This document shows positions 35,185 to 43,598 of a stretch of DNA of 64,000 nt, one piece after another. The notes under the pieces were generated by a model. That model was not told the origin of the DNA, made no database searches, and saw nothing but the letters and a program-made list of their open reading frames with translations. Every line of letters begins with the position of its first letter. Position 1 is the stretch's first letter. This DNA is from Salinisphaera sp052044135. GTDB taxonomy: Bacteria > Pseudomonadota > Gammaproteobacteria > Nevskiales > Salinisphaeraceae. The stretch spans positions 61,649 to 125,648 of the forward strand of contig NZ_JBQDYF010000011.1 of NCBI RefSeq assembly GCF_052044135.1. The letters run 5' to 3'. The position numbers were made by a program, and so were the translations under genes.

Positions 35185-36096
35185 TCAGACAGAGGAGCGC
35201 AACGACCGGCCGGTGAGTCGCTCAAGAATATGCAGCGATGACCGGTCGGGGTCGGCCATGATCTCATCGGGCACGAAGAACGTTTGATCCAGCGAATGCT
35301 GGCCGGATACAGCGCCGTGCAGTACGAGGTCGGTCAACGCAATCCAGGCGGTGCCCGCCGGAAAATCCACGACTTTCTGTGGCGCTTGCGCCTGGTATTC
35401 CGCATCGCGCTTGACCTGCGACCGAATATCCTCCATCAACAGATCGTACGGTGTGCGATGGCCTTTCGTGATGCCGAAGCGCGCCAGTAGCTTTTCCAGT
35501 GCGCCGTCCTGTTTCGGCCGTGCGCTGGTCACGTAGCGCCGGGCAAAGGGCTCGAAGGTTTCACCCACCCGCCAGGTACGAACACGCGCTTCCGGGTTGA
35601 TGTTGCAGAACACCCGCAGCATGCTCTGGCCGCCGGTCGGCCGGCCGTAGCTCGCATCCACATGCAGGCCCTGCGTCGCCGCGCGTTCGCAAGGACGATA
35701 CGTGGTGCGATCGCGCACGATGCCTGCCTGATATGCCGGAAACAGGCGATGGATCAGGTCCGTGGACCACCGGGCGTAACGATCGAGCAGGGCGGTCAGC
35801 TGGGGCCGCTGGCGCGAACGGATGCGCGAGCGTTCCAATCGCCCGGTTTCGGGGTTGTAGATGATCGTGGGCCGCCCGTTCTGGCTGCGCTTGTCCGCCT
35901 TGGTCGGCAGCGTGACGCTGGCGTCCGACACGAAGCGAAATTCCGCGTCACTGAGCGTGAACGCCGGCTGGGGAAGGTAGATGATGCCGCCATTCTCGAG
36001 GGTGTCGATCGCCTCGGCGCGGATATCCTCCCGCTCCAGCGTGGTGATGTCGGCTAGTTCCAGTATGTTCGCAATCTCGCCGGTATAGGTCGTCAT
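35185..36096 (-). CDS. kdoO: 3-deoxy-D-manno-octulosonic acid (Kdo) hydroxylase KdoO
   Basis: A Fe(II)/2-oxoglutarate-dependent hydroxylase that converts Kdo to Ko in lipopolysaccharide core. From ATG 36096 the protein has 303 residues. The iron ligands are His145 and Asp147 in TQGLHVDASYG and probably His260 in WIALTDLVLHGAVSGQHSLD. LPTKADKRSQNGRPTIIYNP, RVFCNINPEARVRTWRVGE and QTFFVPDE are also as in KdoO. It is known from Yersinia, Burkholderia and Legionella-type bacteria. It is 52 bp downstream of the ATP-grasp gene. Confidence 0.87.
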   Translation of the reverse strand: MTTYTGEIANILELADITTLEREDIRAEAIDTLENGGIIYLPQPAFTLSDAEFRFVSDASVTLPTKADKRSQNGRPTIIYNPETGRLERSRIRSRQRPQLTALLDRYARWSTDLIHRLFPAYQAGIVRDRTTYRPCERAATQGLHVDASYGRPTGGQSMLRVFCNINPEARVRTWRVGETFEPFARRYVTSARPKQDGALEKLLARFGITKGHRTPYDLLMEDIRSQVKRDAEYQAQAPQKVVDFPAGTAWIALTDLVLHGAVSGQHSLDQTFFVPDEIMADPDRSSLHILERLTGRSLRSSV

Positions 36097-36148
36097 TGGG
36101 GCAGTATCCTGTCGGGGCGCGGTGTGATGAGCAGCAGGTCGAGGCGGA

Positions 36149-37444
36149 TCAAGTCGCGAACGCATTCGTCAGATGTTGCGCGAGCAGATCGCCGAGCCGG
36201 GAATTCCCGGCCGGTGTTCGACTGGTGCGCTGGACGATGTCGAGGTCGGGCGACTTGTTGCCCTCGATCAGGCACGGTCCATTCTCCAGTATTGCAATAT
36301 CCCAGCCAATGGCCACCTGGTCGCCGAATGCGCAGTGCGCGCGTGTGGCCAGGTCGCGCACCGCTTCCCAGTGCGGTAGCCGTCGACCGAGGATGGGCGC
36401 GCCGGTGGTCGGGTGCGTGGACCACCACCGGCTGTCCGCGCTCAGTCCCAGATCCGTGGCCATGCCCAACGTGCCGGTGGCGAGATCGACGCTGGCGGCG
36501 ACCCCGCCCGCATGGAAATTATCCACGACCACATCGCGACTGCTGGCCATGCGGAAAACGGCATGCGTCGCCTCGGGTGTGCCGGTTGCGTCGAGACACG
36601 TCACCACGCGCACCGTCGACAGGGCGCCGGGGGTCAGGTCGCTGAGTGTGGGTTCCGCGGTTACGTAGCGGCGCACGAGATAGCGCTCGTCCCGGGACAA
36701 TTCACAAAGGTGGGCCTGAAGCACCTCCTTGGTGACGACCTGACCATCGCTGGCCCGGTAACGATTGTCACCGATGAAGATCCAGCGCGATGCCCCGCGG
36801 CCGCCCGCACCGCTGATGGGTTTGAAGAACAGATCGGCGTCGGGCAGCGTATCGATACCCTCGATCACGCCGTCGCGCGCTGTGGCCAGGGTATCGACGA
36901 CCGGCAGGCCATGCTCGCGACAGCGAATACCGAACAATGCCTTGTCGCGCAAGCCCTCGGTGCTCTCGTGGCAACCGCGCTGGCGCCGCAGCATGTCGTA
37001 GATACCGCTTTTTGTTTCGCTTCGATACAGATACTCGGCGGCACGCTGATAATGGGTCGGCCGATAAAGTTCGAAGATGTAATACCAGGGCGGCGGTACC
37101 GCCAGGCGCACGCCCAGCGAGACTTGCTCAGCCCACTGCCGCGGTCGGCTCTTGCCGGTATCGATGCGAACGCGGGCGCCGCAACGCGAGGTGTAGACGG
37201 TAGCGGCCACCATAAGTGTCGGCAGCATGAATACGGCGCCGGCCACGAGCACCGCGCCGCCCGCGATGCCGTCTTCGCGCCAGCATTGTTGGGAAAACAT
37301 ACGATGAATCGTGGTGGCGGGCGTGCCGTCATCGGCCAGCATCGACCAAATCAACGGGGCGCCGCTCAACGCCTTGACCAGCGTATTCGGCTTCATGGCC
37401 TTGGCCAAACGCAGCCAACGGCTCTGATAATCGGTCGATCGCAT
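36149..37444 (-). CDS. Sugar-transfer-associated ATP-grasp protein
   Basis: A 431-residue protein with an ATP-grasp domain of the type found in polysaccharide loci (PF14397-like). Visible are DADLFFKPISGAGGRGASRW (ATP-binding), YLVRRYVTAEPTLSDLTPGA, LSTVRVVTCLDATGTPEATH, DNFHAGGVAASVDLATGTLG, VAIGWDIAILENGPCLIEGN and a conserved N in the last motif. The N-terminus has a hydrophobic segment (about residues 60-82). The reaction is not established; amide or ester attachment of amino acids to surface sugars is the usual proposal. It probably forms an operon with kdoO. Confidence 0.82.
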   Translation of the reverse strand: MRSTDYQSRWLRLAKAMKPNTLVKALSGAPLIWSMLADDGTPATTIHRMFSQQCWREDGIAGGAVLVAGAVFMLPTLMVAATVYTSRCGARVRIDTGKSRPRQWAEQVSLGVRLAVPPPWYYIFELYRPTHYQRAAEYLYRSETKSGIYDMLRRQRGCHESTEGLRDKALFGIRCREHGLPVVDTLATARDGVIEGIDTLPDADLFFKPISGAGGRGASRWIFIGDNRYRASDGQVVTKEVLQAHLCELSRDERYLVRRYVTAEPTLSDLTPGALSTVRVVTCLDATGTPEATHAVFRMASSRDVVVDNFHAGGVAASVDLATGTLGMATDLGLSADSRWWSTHPTTGAPILGRRLPHWEAVRDLATRAHCAFGDQVAIGWDIAILENGPCLIEGNKSPDLDIVQRTSRTPAGNSRLGDLLAQHLTNAFAT

Positions 37445-37652
37445 CGCCTGGCCCTTTATATCTCGCAGTCGGAATCCAGCGCAGCGTGGAAGCCGTGTCG
37501 TTCGACACGCGAACCCGTGCGCCGCCAAATCGGCAGCCGCCGATTTTGCGATACGCCGCGTTTACAAATCGTTCGCCACGCCGCGTGCGGCCAGCCGCTG
37601 CCGGCCCCGAAGGGCGTATTCGATGGATTCAATCCGGGGCCGCGACGGCCTG

Positions 37653-38036
37653 TCACTGCGGTGTCATGAACGACTGAATCCGCTGGGTCAGTTTGGGATC
37701 CTTCTGGGCCTGCTCGGCAATCGCGTTGTACTGCTTGGGAGTCAGCCCACTATCCTTTACCGCCTTGACCATGGCCCTGTTTTCTTGCTTGCGGGCCGCT
37801 TTCCTGTCCTTGGCCGAAGCGATCTTGCCATCCCACTTCTTGAGTACGGCCTGGACATTGGACTGAGCCTTGACGAACTGTTTGAGCTGCTTGTCGCTGA
37901 ACCGATCGGCGGGCTGTGTCTTCGCGCTATCGCCAGCGCTCGCCTCGACGCCGCCCGCGGCGATGGCCGACATCGAGAACACGCCGGCAGCGGCCAGCGT
38001 GAGCACGAGAATCGCACGGATCGTGATGGTTTGCAT
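37653..38036 (-). CDS. Exported DUF4168-family protein
   Basis: A 127-residue secreted protein with a signal peptide (MQTITIRAILVLTLAAAGVF to AIAA) and a helical domain with FSDKQLKQFVKAQSNVQAVL, KQENRAMVKAVKDSGLTPKQ and YNAIAEQAQKDPKLTQRIQS. This is the DUF4168 pattern, of unknown function. GGAG lies a few bases before the ATG. It is on the same strand as, and downstream of, the thiamine operon by about 110 bp. Confidence 0.8.
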   Translation of the reverse strand: MQTITIRAILVLTLAAAGVFSMSAIAAGGVEASAGDSAKTQPADRFSDKQLKQFVKAQSNVQAVLKKWDGKIASAKDRKAARKQENRAMVKAVKDSGLTPKQYNAIAEQAQKDPKLTQRIQSFMTPQ

Positions 38037-38150
38037 GATGGCTCCTTTGACGGGGGGTCATCGAACGAGGCATTCAATGGTGGCATGGATGGTTGCGCCG
38101 CCCCTCGTATAAGGCATTGCCGGGCGGCTCGCAAGGCCCGGGCCGTGGGC

Positions 38151-38699
38151 CTAACGCCCGGCCGGGGATAGGCCGACCGTCTGTTCGATGGCGGCGACAG
38201 CCCGGGCAATACGTTCATCGAGCGGGCCCTGGATGTCGACGAACGGAAGATTGCGCGCGATGAGCGCGTTGCGCCATAGCTGCCGGCAACGCGCGCGCGC
38301 CACGGCGCCGGGAAAACAGCGCTGGCCATCGTCGACAAATTCAATATCGGTGTCGCAGAGTAGATAGAGTGCGTACCCACGCGCACGCCGATTGGCCTCG
38401 CGACGTACCCAGGGCGGACAGGCGCCGGGAAACAGCAGATCGGCCCAGAGTGTATTGGTGATCAGCTCGGTGTCGCAGATGACGAGGGCGTCCGCGCGCG
38501 CCGCCGCGGCGTCTTCGTTGTCGAGCTGGCCGCGGGCGATCGTATCCAGGTCGGTGCCGCGGATTGCGCCGGCGCGCTCGCGCCAGAACCATCGAACGTA
38601 TTCGGGTGCCCAGGGTACATCGAATAGCTCGGCCAACCGACGGGCGAGGGTGGTCTTGCCGGTCGATTCCGTACCGAAGACGGCCACCCGGGCGGTCAT
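38151..38699 (-). CDS. NadR-type P-loop kinase, probably a thiamine kinase by context
   Basis: A 182-residue nucleotide-binding kinase similar to the ribosylnicotinamide kinase domain of NadR. The P-loop is VAVFGTESTGKTTLARRL, followed by VPWAPEYVRWFWRERAG, LIICDTELITNTLWADLLFP-type Walker B (ALVICDTELITNTLWAD), and YLLCDTDIEFVDDGQR. NadR uses this domain to phosphorylate nicotinamide riboside. Here the gene overlaps a transporter (ATGA) under a TPP riboswitch, so phosphorylation of imported thiamine is more likely. The substrate is inferred from context only. ATG 38699 is used. Confidence 0.7.
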   Translation of the reverse strand: MTARVAVFGTESTGKTTLARRLAELFDVPWAPEYVRWFWRERAGAIRGTDLDTIARGQLDNEDAAAARADALVICDTELITNTLWADLLFPGACPPWVRREANRRARGYALYLLCDTDIEFVDDGQRCFPGAVARARCRQLWRNALIARNLPFVDIQGPLDERIARAVAAIEQTVGLSPAGR

Positions 38700-39304
38700 G
38701 CCGGTGTCTCGTGACGATAACTTGCCCACCAGGCGCGCAAGCCCACGAACGACAGCACCAGATACAGACCGTAGAGGATCACGAACCAGTAAAGCCCGAT
38801 CGCGATGTACACCCCCAGACCGGCCACGTTAACCGCGACCCAGCCGACCCAGGCCTCGATTTTCTTGCGTGCCTCAAGCCACTGCGACAGCACGCCGAAC
38901 GCGGCGATGAACGCGTCGCGCCAGGGCATCGGGTCGCCGACGCGGGCCAGCAGTGCCCCCCAGCTGCCGGTCGCGGCCAGGCCCAGAGCGACCAGAGCGG
39001 CAAGTTGCGGCCAGCTCAGACGCGAAACGGCCAGGCGTTCGCGTGCCACGCCGGGATGGGTCCAGCACCACCAGCCATAGGCCAGGGCGATGAAATACAC
39101 CGCCTGAAGCGACATATCGGCATACAGACGCTGGCCGGCGAACACGATCGCGGTGAGCACCACCTGAACGAGACCGATCGGGAAATTCGCGAGACTCTGA
39201 CGCGTGGCCAGCCAGACGGCGAGCAGTCCGAGCAGGGTCGCCGCCTGTTCGATCCACGAGGCATCGACAAAACCGTGCCAGATTACATCGAGGAAGGCGC
39301 TCAC
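38696..39304 (-). CDS. pnuT: PnuC-family vitamin transporter, probably PnuT (thiamine)
   Basis: A 202-residue inner-membrane protein with about seven hydrophobic segments and PnuC signatures (IGLVQVVLTAIVFAGQRLYA, LQAVYFIALAYGWWCWTHPG, WLEARKKIEAWVGWVAVNVA, LGVYIAIGLYWFVILYGLYL). PnuC proteins import nicotinamide riboside, but a PnuT subgroup controlled by TPP riboswitches imports thiamine. The riboswitch directly upstream supports PnuT. The start is GTG 39304; no ATG is available in frame. The frame overlaps the downstream kinase by 4 bp. Confidence 0.85.
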   Translation of the reverse strand: MSAFLDVIWHGFVDASWIEQAATLLGLLAVWLATRQSLANFPIGLVQVVLTAIVFAGQRLYADMSLQAVYFIALAYGWWCWTHPGVARERLAVSRLSWPQLAALVALGLAATGSWGALLARVGDPMPWRDAFIAAFGVLSQWLEARKKIEAWVGWVAVNVAGLGVYIAIGLYWFVILYGLYLVLSFVGLRAWWASYRHETPA

Positions 39305-39341
39305 GAGACGGCGCCCAGGGTGGGATGTGGGTTTCGCATGG

Positions 39342-39470
39342 CCATTCCTACGCCGGTATTAACCGGATCAGGTACAAGAGCCTGCATCAGTGATCGTGTG
39401 CCACGACACGTTGCAGGACTCCAGGGTCGTCCGCCTGATGCGGACCTCTCAGCCGTTTCGGCTCCCCTTG
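39342..39470 (-). promoter_or_regulatory. TPP riboswitch (thi-box)
   Basis: Read on the minus strand, the conserved GGGGAGCCGAAACGGCTGAG element begins at 39467, and the distal conserved segment ACCTGATCCGGTTAATACCG with GCGTAGGAA ends at about 39344. Between them is a variable, longer P3 region with complementary arms (CTGCAAC ... TGATGCAG). These are the nucleotides that bind thiamine pyrophosphate. The aptamer ends about 38 nt before the pnuT GTG, and there is no poly-U terminator, so control of translation is the simplest reading. TPP excess should shut off the operon. Confidence 0.93.
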
Positions 39471-39573
39471 GACAGGCCCATGCTAGCCTTCGTCGCCAGG
39501 CGATACAACCGCCGCGCTTGACCGGCGCCGCACGCGGTTTAGCATTGTTGCATCGCTCGTCCCAGCCACCGCC

Positions 39574-40815
39574 ATGTCGCGACATACCCTGATCCTCGGA
39601 GCCGGCATGGTCGGCGTCAGCATTGCGTGGCATCTGCGGGCCCGGGGTCGCCAGGTAACGCTCGTCGATAGGCGCGAGCCCGGGCGCGAGACATCCTATG
39701 GCAACGCCGGGTTGATTCAGCGCGAAGCGGTCAAGCCCCATCCATTCCCGCGCGATCTGTCGGACATCTGGCGTGTACTGCCCAATCGGAGCATCGATAT
39801 TCGCTACCGTACCGGCGCAATGTTCGCCGAGGCGAATCCGCTATGGCAGTACTGGCGCTACTCGGCGCCGAAGACATTCGCCCGGATCGTGCCGGAATAT
39901 GCGTCGTTGATCGTGCACTGCACGGCCGAACACGAGCGCATGTTCACGGCGGCGGGGGCCGAGAACCTGATTCGGCGTGACGGGTGGCTGCAGGTCTTTC
40001 GCTCGCGTTCCGTGTTCGACGACGAACTGGCCCAGGCGGCCGACTTTCGCGACCGATTCGGCGTGACTTTCGAACGGATCGACGCAAAACAGCTGCACGC
40101 CATGGAGCCCAGCCTGAGCGCGCATGCGATCGGCGCCATTCACTGGACCAATGCCTGGTCCGTCATTGATCCGGGCGCGCTGGTCAAAGCCTATGCCGAC
40201 GATTTTGTCGGCCGTGGCGGTCGCATCGAGAAAGCCGAGGCCCGCGATCTGGAAACCAACGGTGACGGTTGGCGGTTGCGTACCGATCGTGGCGAGCTCA
40301 ACGGCGATGCGTTAGTGCTGGCGACCGGACCGTGGTCGCCGGACTGGCTGGCACGTCTGGGTTATCGCGTGCCGATGTTTGTGATGCGTGGCTACCACAT
40401 GCACTATGAGGCGGCCGCGGGCACCACGCTCAACTACGGTGTGATGGATTTCGAGAAGGGCTATCTGCTCACACCGAAACGTGCCGGCCTGAGGCTGACG
40501 ACCGGCGCCGAACTCAACACCCTAGACGCGCCGCCACGCTTCGGCCAGCTTGCCGCAGCCGAAGCCGCCGCGCGTGAAATGTTCGAGCTCGGTGCGCGCA
40601 AGGAAGCCGAGCCGTGGAAGGGGGCGCGGCCCTGCATGGCGGACATGAAGCCGATTATCGGCCCCGCGCACCGCCACAAGAACCTGTGGTTCGCCTTCGG
40701 TCACGGCCATCAGGGCTTCACGCTCGGGCCGACCACCGGCCGCCTGCTGGGTGAACTCATGGATGGTGAATCGCCACGGGTCGACATGACGCCATTCCGC
40801 AGCGATCGCTTTTGA
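39574..40815 (+). CDS. FAD-dependent amino-acid oxidoreductase (DadA-like)
   Basis: A 413-residue DAO-family flavoenzyme. The N-terminal FAD motif is LILGAGMVGVSIAWHLRARG, with VTLVDRREPGRETSYGNAGL, and the C-terminal HKNLWFAFGHGHQGFTLGPT and TGRLLGELMDGE. These match the small subunit-type D-amino-acid dehydrogenases (DadA), which oxidise D-amino acids to keto acids. Substrate specificity cannot be read; sarcosine or other amines are possible. It is divergent from the thiamine operon. Confidence 0.88.
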   Translation: MSRHTLILGAGMVGVSIAWHLRARGRQVTLVDRREPGRETSYGNAGLIQREAVKPHPFPRDLSDIWRVLPNRSIDIRYRTGAMFAEANPLWQYWRYSAPKTFARIVPEYASLIVHCTAEHERMFTAAGAENLIRRDGWLQVFRSRSVFDDELAQAADFRDRFGVTFERIDAKQLHAMEPSLSAHAIGAIHWTNAWSVIDPGALVKAYADDFVGRGGRIEKAEARDLETNGDGWRLRTDRGELNGDALVLATGPWSPDWLARLGYRVPMFVMRGYHMHYEAAAGTTLNYGVMDFEKGYLLTPKRAGLRLTTGAELNTLDAPPRFGQLAAAEAAAREMFELGARKEAEPWKGARPCMADMKPIIGPAHRHKNLWFAFGHGHQGFTLGPTTGRLLGELMDGESPRVDMTPFRSDRF

Positions 40816-40877
40816 TCGCCGCGCTGCGACTGCCGTAACGCGGATCGCGCCGAATACAGCCGTTGATCATCACAGCA

Positions 40878-41219
40878 ATGGATGCCCGCCCCTATATGAC
40901 GACCGACGACCATCCACTGCCGTCTTCGCACATCGACATCGGCGGCGTCGCGCTGCCGCGCCGCGAGCTTGCCGCCGTGCTGCCGGACATCGAGCGTTTC
41001 GAGGCTCATCTCACCGATGCGTTGGCCGTCGACTCGCATATGAGCAATGGCGATGGCAGCGTGCCATCGTACGTCCGCAAATGGCCCGAAGCGCGTCTTG
41101 CGAATGTCATTGCCACGCTCAGGGAATTGGGCAGCCTGCGCGAACAGTTGAGTCAGCAGAAAATCGGGCCGGCCAGCAGCCCCGATGCGGCCGCCAACCG
41201 CGACGATAAACCGCATTGA
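40878..41219 (+). CDS. Small conserved-looking hypothetical protein
   Basis: A 113-residue soluble protein starting MDARPYMTTDDHPLPSS. It is mainly helical and acidic (PRRELAAVLPDIERFEAHLT, WPEARLANVIATLRELGSLR), with no signal peptide or membrane segment. Codon use resembles neighbouring genes. I do not recognise the family. An alternative start is the ATG six codons further. It follows the DadA-like gene by about 60 bp and may share its transcript. Confidence 0.45.
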   Translation: MDARPYMTTDDHPLPSSHIDIGGVALPRRELAAVLPDIERFEAHLTDALAVDSHMSNGDGSVPSYVRKWPEARLANVIATLRELGSLREQLSQQKIGPASSPDAAANRDDKPH

Positions 41220-41403
41220 ATGCGTGGCCGGATAAGATCGCGTGGCGTCGCCTGATCACCGTACGTCCGTACCACATGGCGAGAACTTAGAAAGATGAAA
41301 GTTTAATGGCAGCGGTATAGAAAAAGACCCCACAGGTCCAAATTGCAATTCGCCGGCATTCGGCCCTATCATCCGCAGCCGTTCCCAGCGCGAAACCGGC
41401 CTC

Positions 41404-42294
41404 GTGATCACAACCGTCCGCTATGCCCTCGGCAGCGTCATCGTCGGTATTGCTGTCTTTGCTTTTAAATATCTGGCGTACGCCGTTACGGGCAGCGCGG
41501 CGCTGTATTCGGATGCGCTCGAGAGCATCATCAATATCGTCGCTGCCGGAGCGGCCGTCGTGGCCCTGCGCGTCAGCGCCATGCCCGCGGACGAAAACCA
41601 TCCCTACGGCCACCACAAGGCCGAATATTTCTCGGCCGTACTCGAAGGCGTGTTGATCGTGATCGCCGCACTGGCGATCTTCCGCGAGGCAGGGCAGACC
41701 TTCTTCAATCTTCATGCCTTGAACGCGCCTTTGCACGGATTGTTGCTCAACGCGGTGGCAACGGTGCTGAACGCGGTGTGGGCGGCCGTTCTGATGCGCA
41801 ATGGGCGCCGCTTGAAATCGCCGGCGCTTGCGGCTGATGGTCGCCACCTCTATGCCGATGTGGTGACATCGATCGGCGTGTTCGCGGGCGTGGTACTCGT
41901 CGGGCTGACCGGCTGGCTCTGGCTCGACCCGGCGATCGCCATACTGGTTGCGATCAATATCCTATGGTCCGGATGGCAACTGGTACGCGAGTCCGTCGGC
42001 GGCTTGATGGACGAGGCCGTATCCGAGACCGAACTGGAACGGATCCGCACCGCGATTTTCCATCACTCGCAGGGCGCCTATCAAGCGCACGACCTGCGCA
42101 CGCGCCATGCCGGTCGGCGGACCTTCATCGATTTTCATCTGGTGGTACCGGGCGACATGTCGGTCGAAGACGCGCACGTGATCTGCGACCGGCTCGAGGC
42201 GGCGATCGCGGACGAAGTAGCCGACAGTACGGTCACCATCCACGTCGAACCCGAAGACAAGGCCAAGGTCTCGAACGTTTATCTGTCTCAATAG
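41404..42294 (+). CDS. Cation diffusion facilitator (FieF-like)
   Basis: A 296-residue metal/proton antiporter with six membrane helices and a C-terminal cytoplasmic domain. Metal-site residues are visible in ALYSDALESIINI, the loop HPYGHHKAEYFSAVLEG, and ADGRHLYADVVTSIGVF (His and Asp of helix 5). The C-terminal part HDLRTRHAGRRTFIDFHLVV with VSNVYLSQ fits the dimerisation domain of FieF-type CDFs, which export zinc, iron or manganese. The start is GTG 41404, inferred from the family N-terminus. Confidence 0.9.
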   Translation: MITTVRYALGSVIVGIAVFAFKYLAYAVTGSAALYSDALESIINIVAAGAAVVALRVSAMPADENHPYGHHKAEYFSAVLEGVLIVIAALAIFREAGQTFFNLHALNAPLHGLLLNAVATVLNAVWAAVLMRNGRRLKSPALAADGRHLYADVVTSIGVFAGVVLVGLTGWLWLDPAIAILVAINILWSGWQLVRESVGGLMDEAVSETELERIRTAIFHHSQGAYQAHDLRTRHAGRRTFIDFHLVVPGDMSVEDAHVICDRLEAAIADEVADSTVTIHVEPEDKAKVSNVYLSQ

Positions 42295-42370
42295 ATTGGC
42301 GCTTTTGCGGCAACGACCGATGTGGCAGTTTGGATTGGCAAACCGGGTTGCACACAATGAGGTGAATCCA

Positions 42371-42400
42371 TAATTTAACATAATATACATTATGCACATC
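42371..42400. other. AT-rich patch with CATAAT/ATTATG inverted repeat
   Basis: The otherwise GC-rich convergent gap between the CDF and AraC genes contains about 30 bp that are almost purely A/T, including CATAAT-ATAC-ATTATG. It could hold a promoter or a protein-binding site, but no gene starts here. Confidence 0.3.
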
Positions 42401-42470
42401 GTATGATCGTGGCAGAGGCATTTGATTGCGCCAACTGAACTCTTGGAAGCGAGGCACGGCGCACGGTCGC

Positions 42471-43418
42471 CTAATGCGATGCCACGTAGATCGATGGCGA
42501 TTCCCTCGGCGGCAGTTCGAACGATGCGCGCATCCAGACCAGTTCAGCCTTCGGGGTGCGATTGAACAAACGCTTGAATTCCCGGCTGAATTGAGACGGG
42601 CTCTCGTATCCGACGGCGGCCGCCGCGGTGGCCGCCGTCATATCGTCGCGGAACATCAACAGCCGCGCCTGGTGTAGCCGGACTGTCTTCACGTACTGCA
42701 TGGGCGAGGTTTCAGTCGCCGATCTGAACTGCGCATGAAACGTGGGAACGCTCATGTGCGCCTCGCGGGCCAGCTGGTCCACGGTGATCCGGGCTGCGTA
42801 GCCGGTATGAATACGCTGGATGGCGCGGCGGATGCGGCCGAACGGCGAATCCGCCCCGAGCGCGGCGCGCATCGTTCCGCCCTGCTCGCCTTGAAGCACT
42901 CGAAAATAGATCTCGCGAACCATCGACCGCCCGAGCACTCGCGCGTCCTCCGGCGAGGCCATGATTTCGAGAAAACGCGCCAGCGTATCGAACATCGCCG
43001 GCTCCATGGGCGATGCAAACATCCCGCGCGGCCTTGGCGCCCGTATTCCCTGAGCCTCGATTTCCAGCAGCAGTTCGGCGGCCAGCGAGATATCCAGATG
43101 TAGATAGATCGCCAGCAACGGCGCCTCGGCGCTGGCGTCGGTTTCCATCGTGAACGGCACGGGAATCGACACGGCAAGGTAGTGCTGTGCGTCGTAGACG
43201 TATGTCCGGTCGCCCCAGTACCCGCGTTTTCGGCCTTGGCAGACGATGACGATGCCCGGGTCATAGAGAACGGGGACCTGGCGCAGAGCGCGATTCGAGC
43301 GCAGGAATCGAACATCCGGCAGCGCGGTCAGGTTGTAGCCTTCCAGCGGCGACATACGATCGAGCAGCTCGATGATCCGTTGCTGCCGATCACGGTTTGC
43401 GGCGTGTCCATCGTTCAT
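42471..43418 (-). CDS. AraC-family transcription regulator, YqhC type
   Basis: A 315-residue regulator. The N-terminal AraC_N (cupin) part contains YDPGIVIVCQGRKRGYWGDR, TYVYDAQHYLAVSIPVPFTM and ETDASAEAPLLAIYLHLDIS. The C-terminal helix-turn-helix pair has ITVDQLAREAHMSVPTFHAQ, FRSATETSPMQYVKTVRLHQ and AAAAVGYESPSQFSREFKRL. This is the arrangement of YqhC, which activates aldehyde reductases in E. coli. It is divergent from the SDR gene with about 180 bp between starts, the usual setting for a regulator and its target. Confidence 0.88.
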   Translation of the reverse strand: MNDGHAANRDRQQRIIELLDRMSPLEGYNLTALPDVRFLRSNRALRQVPVLYDPGIVIVCQGRKRGYWGDRTYVYDAQHYLAVSIPVPFTMETDASAEAPLLAIYLHLDISLAAELLLEIEAQGIRAPRPRGMFASPMEPAMFDTLARFLEIMASPEDARVLGRSMVREIYFRVLQGEQGGTMRAALGADSPFGRIRRAIQRIHTGYAARITVDQLAREAHMSVPTFHAQFRSATETSPMQYVKTVRLHQARLLMFRDDMTAATAAAAVGYESPSQFSREFKRLFNRTPKAELVWMRASFELPPRESPSIYVASH

Positions 43419-43598
43419 CAAACGCGCTCGGTCAAAAGACGGTATGCCGACAGTCTGAACGATCTCTGACCCAAAAAACGGCCCCGCCATAGGATTGGGC
43501 AAGCAAACCATACGATCCCGCGTTCGAACCACCGAGCGCGCGCTCTAGCATGTGGCGTCTGTATTCCGCATCAGCCCACACCATTGGAGCGCACCATC

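Noticed and set aside
38696..39304. Calling the PnuC-family protein a nicotinamide riboside transporter
   Set aside because: The TPP riboswitch directly upstream makes thiamine the more probable substrate.
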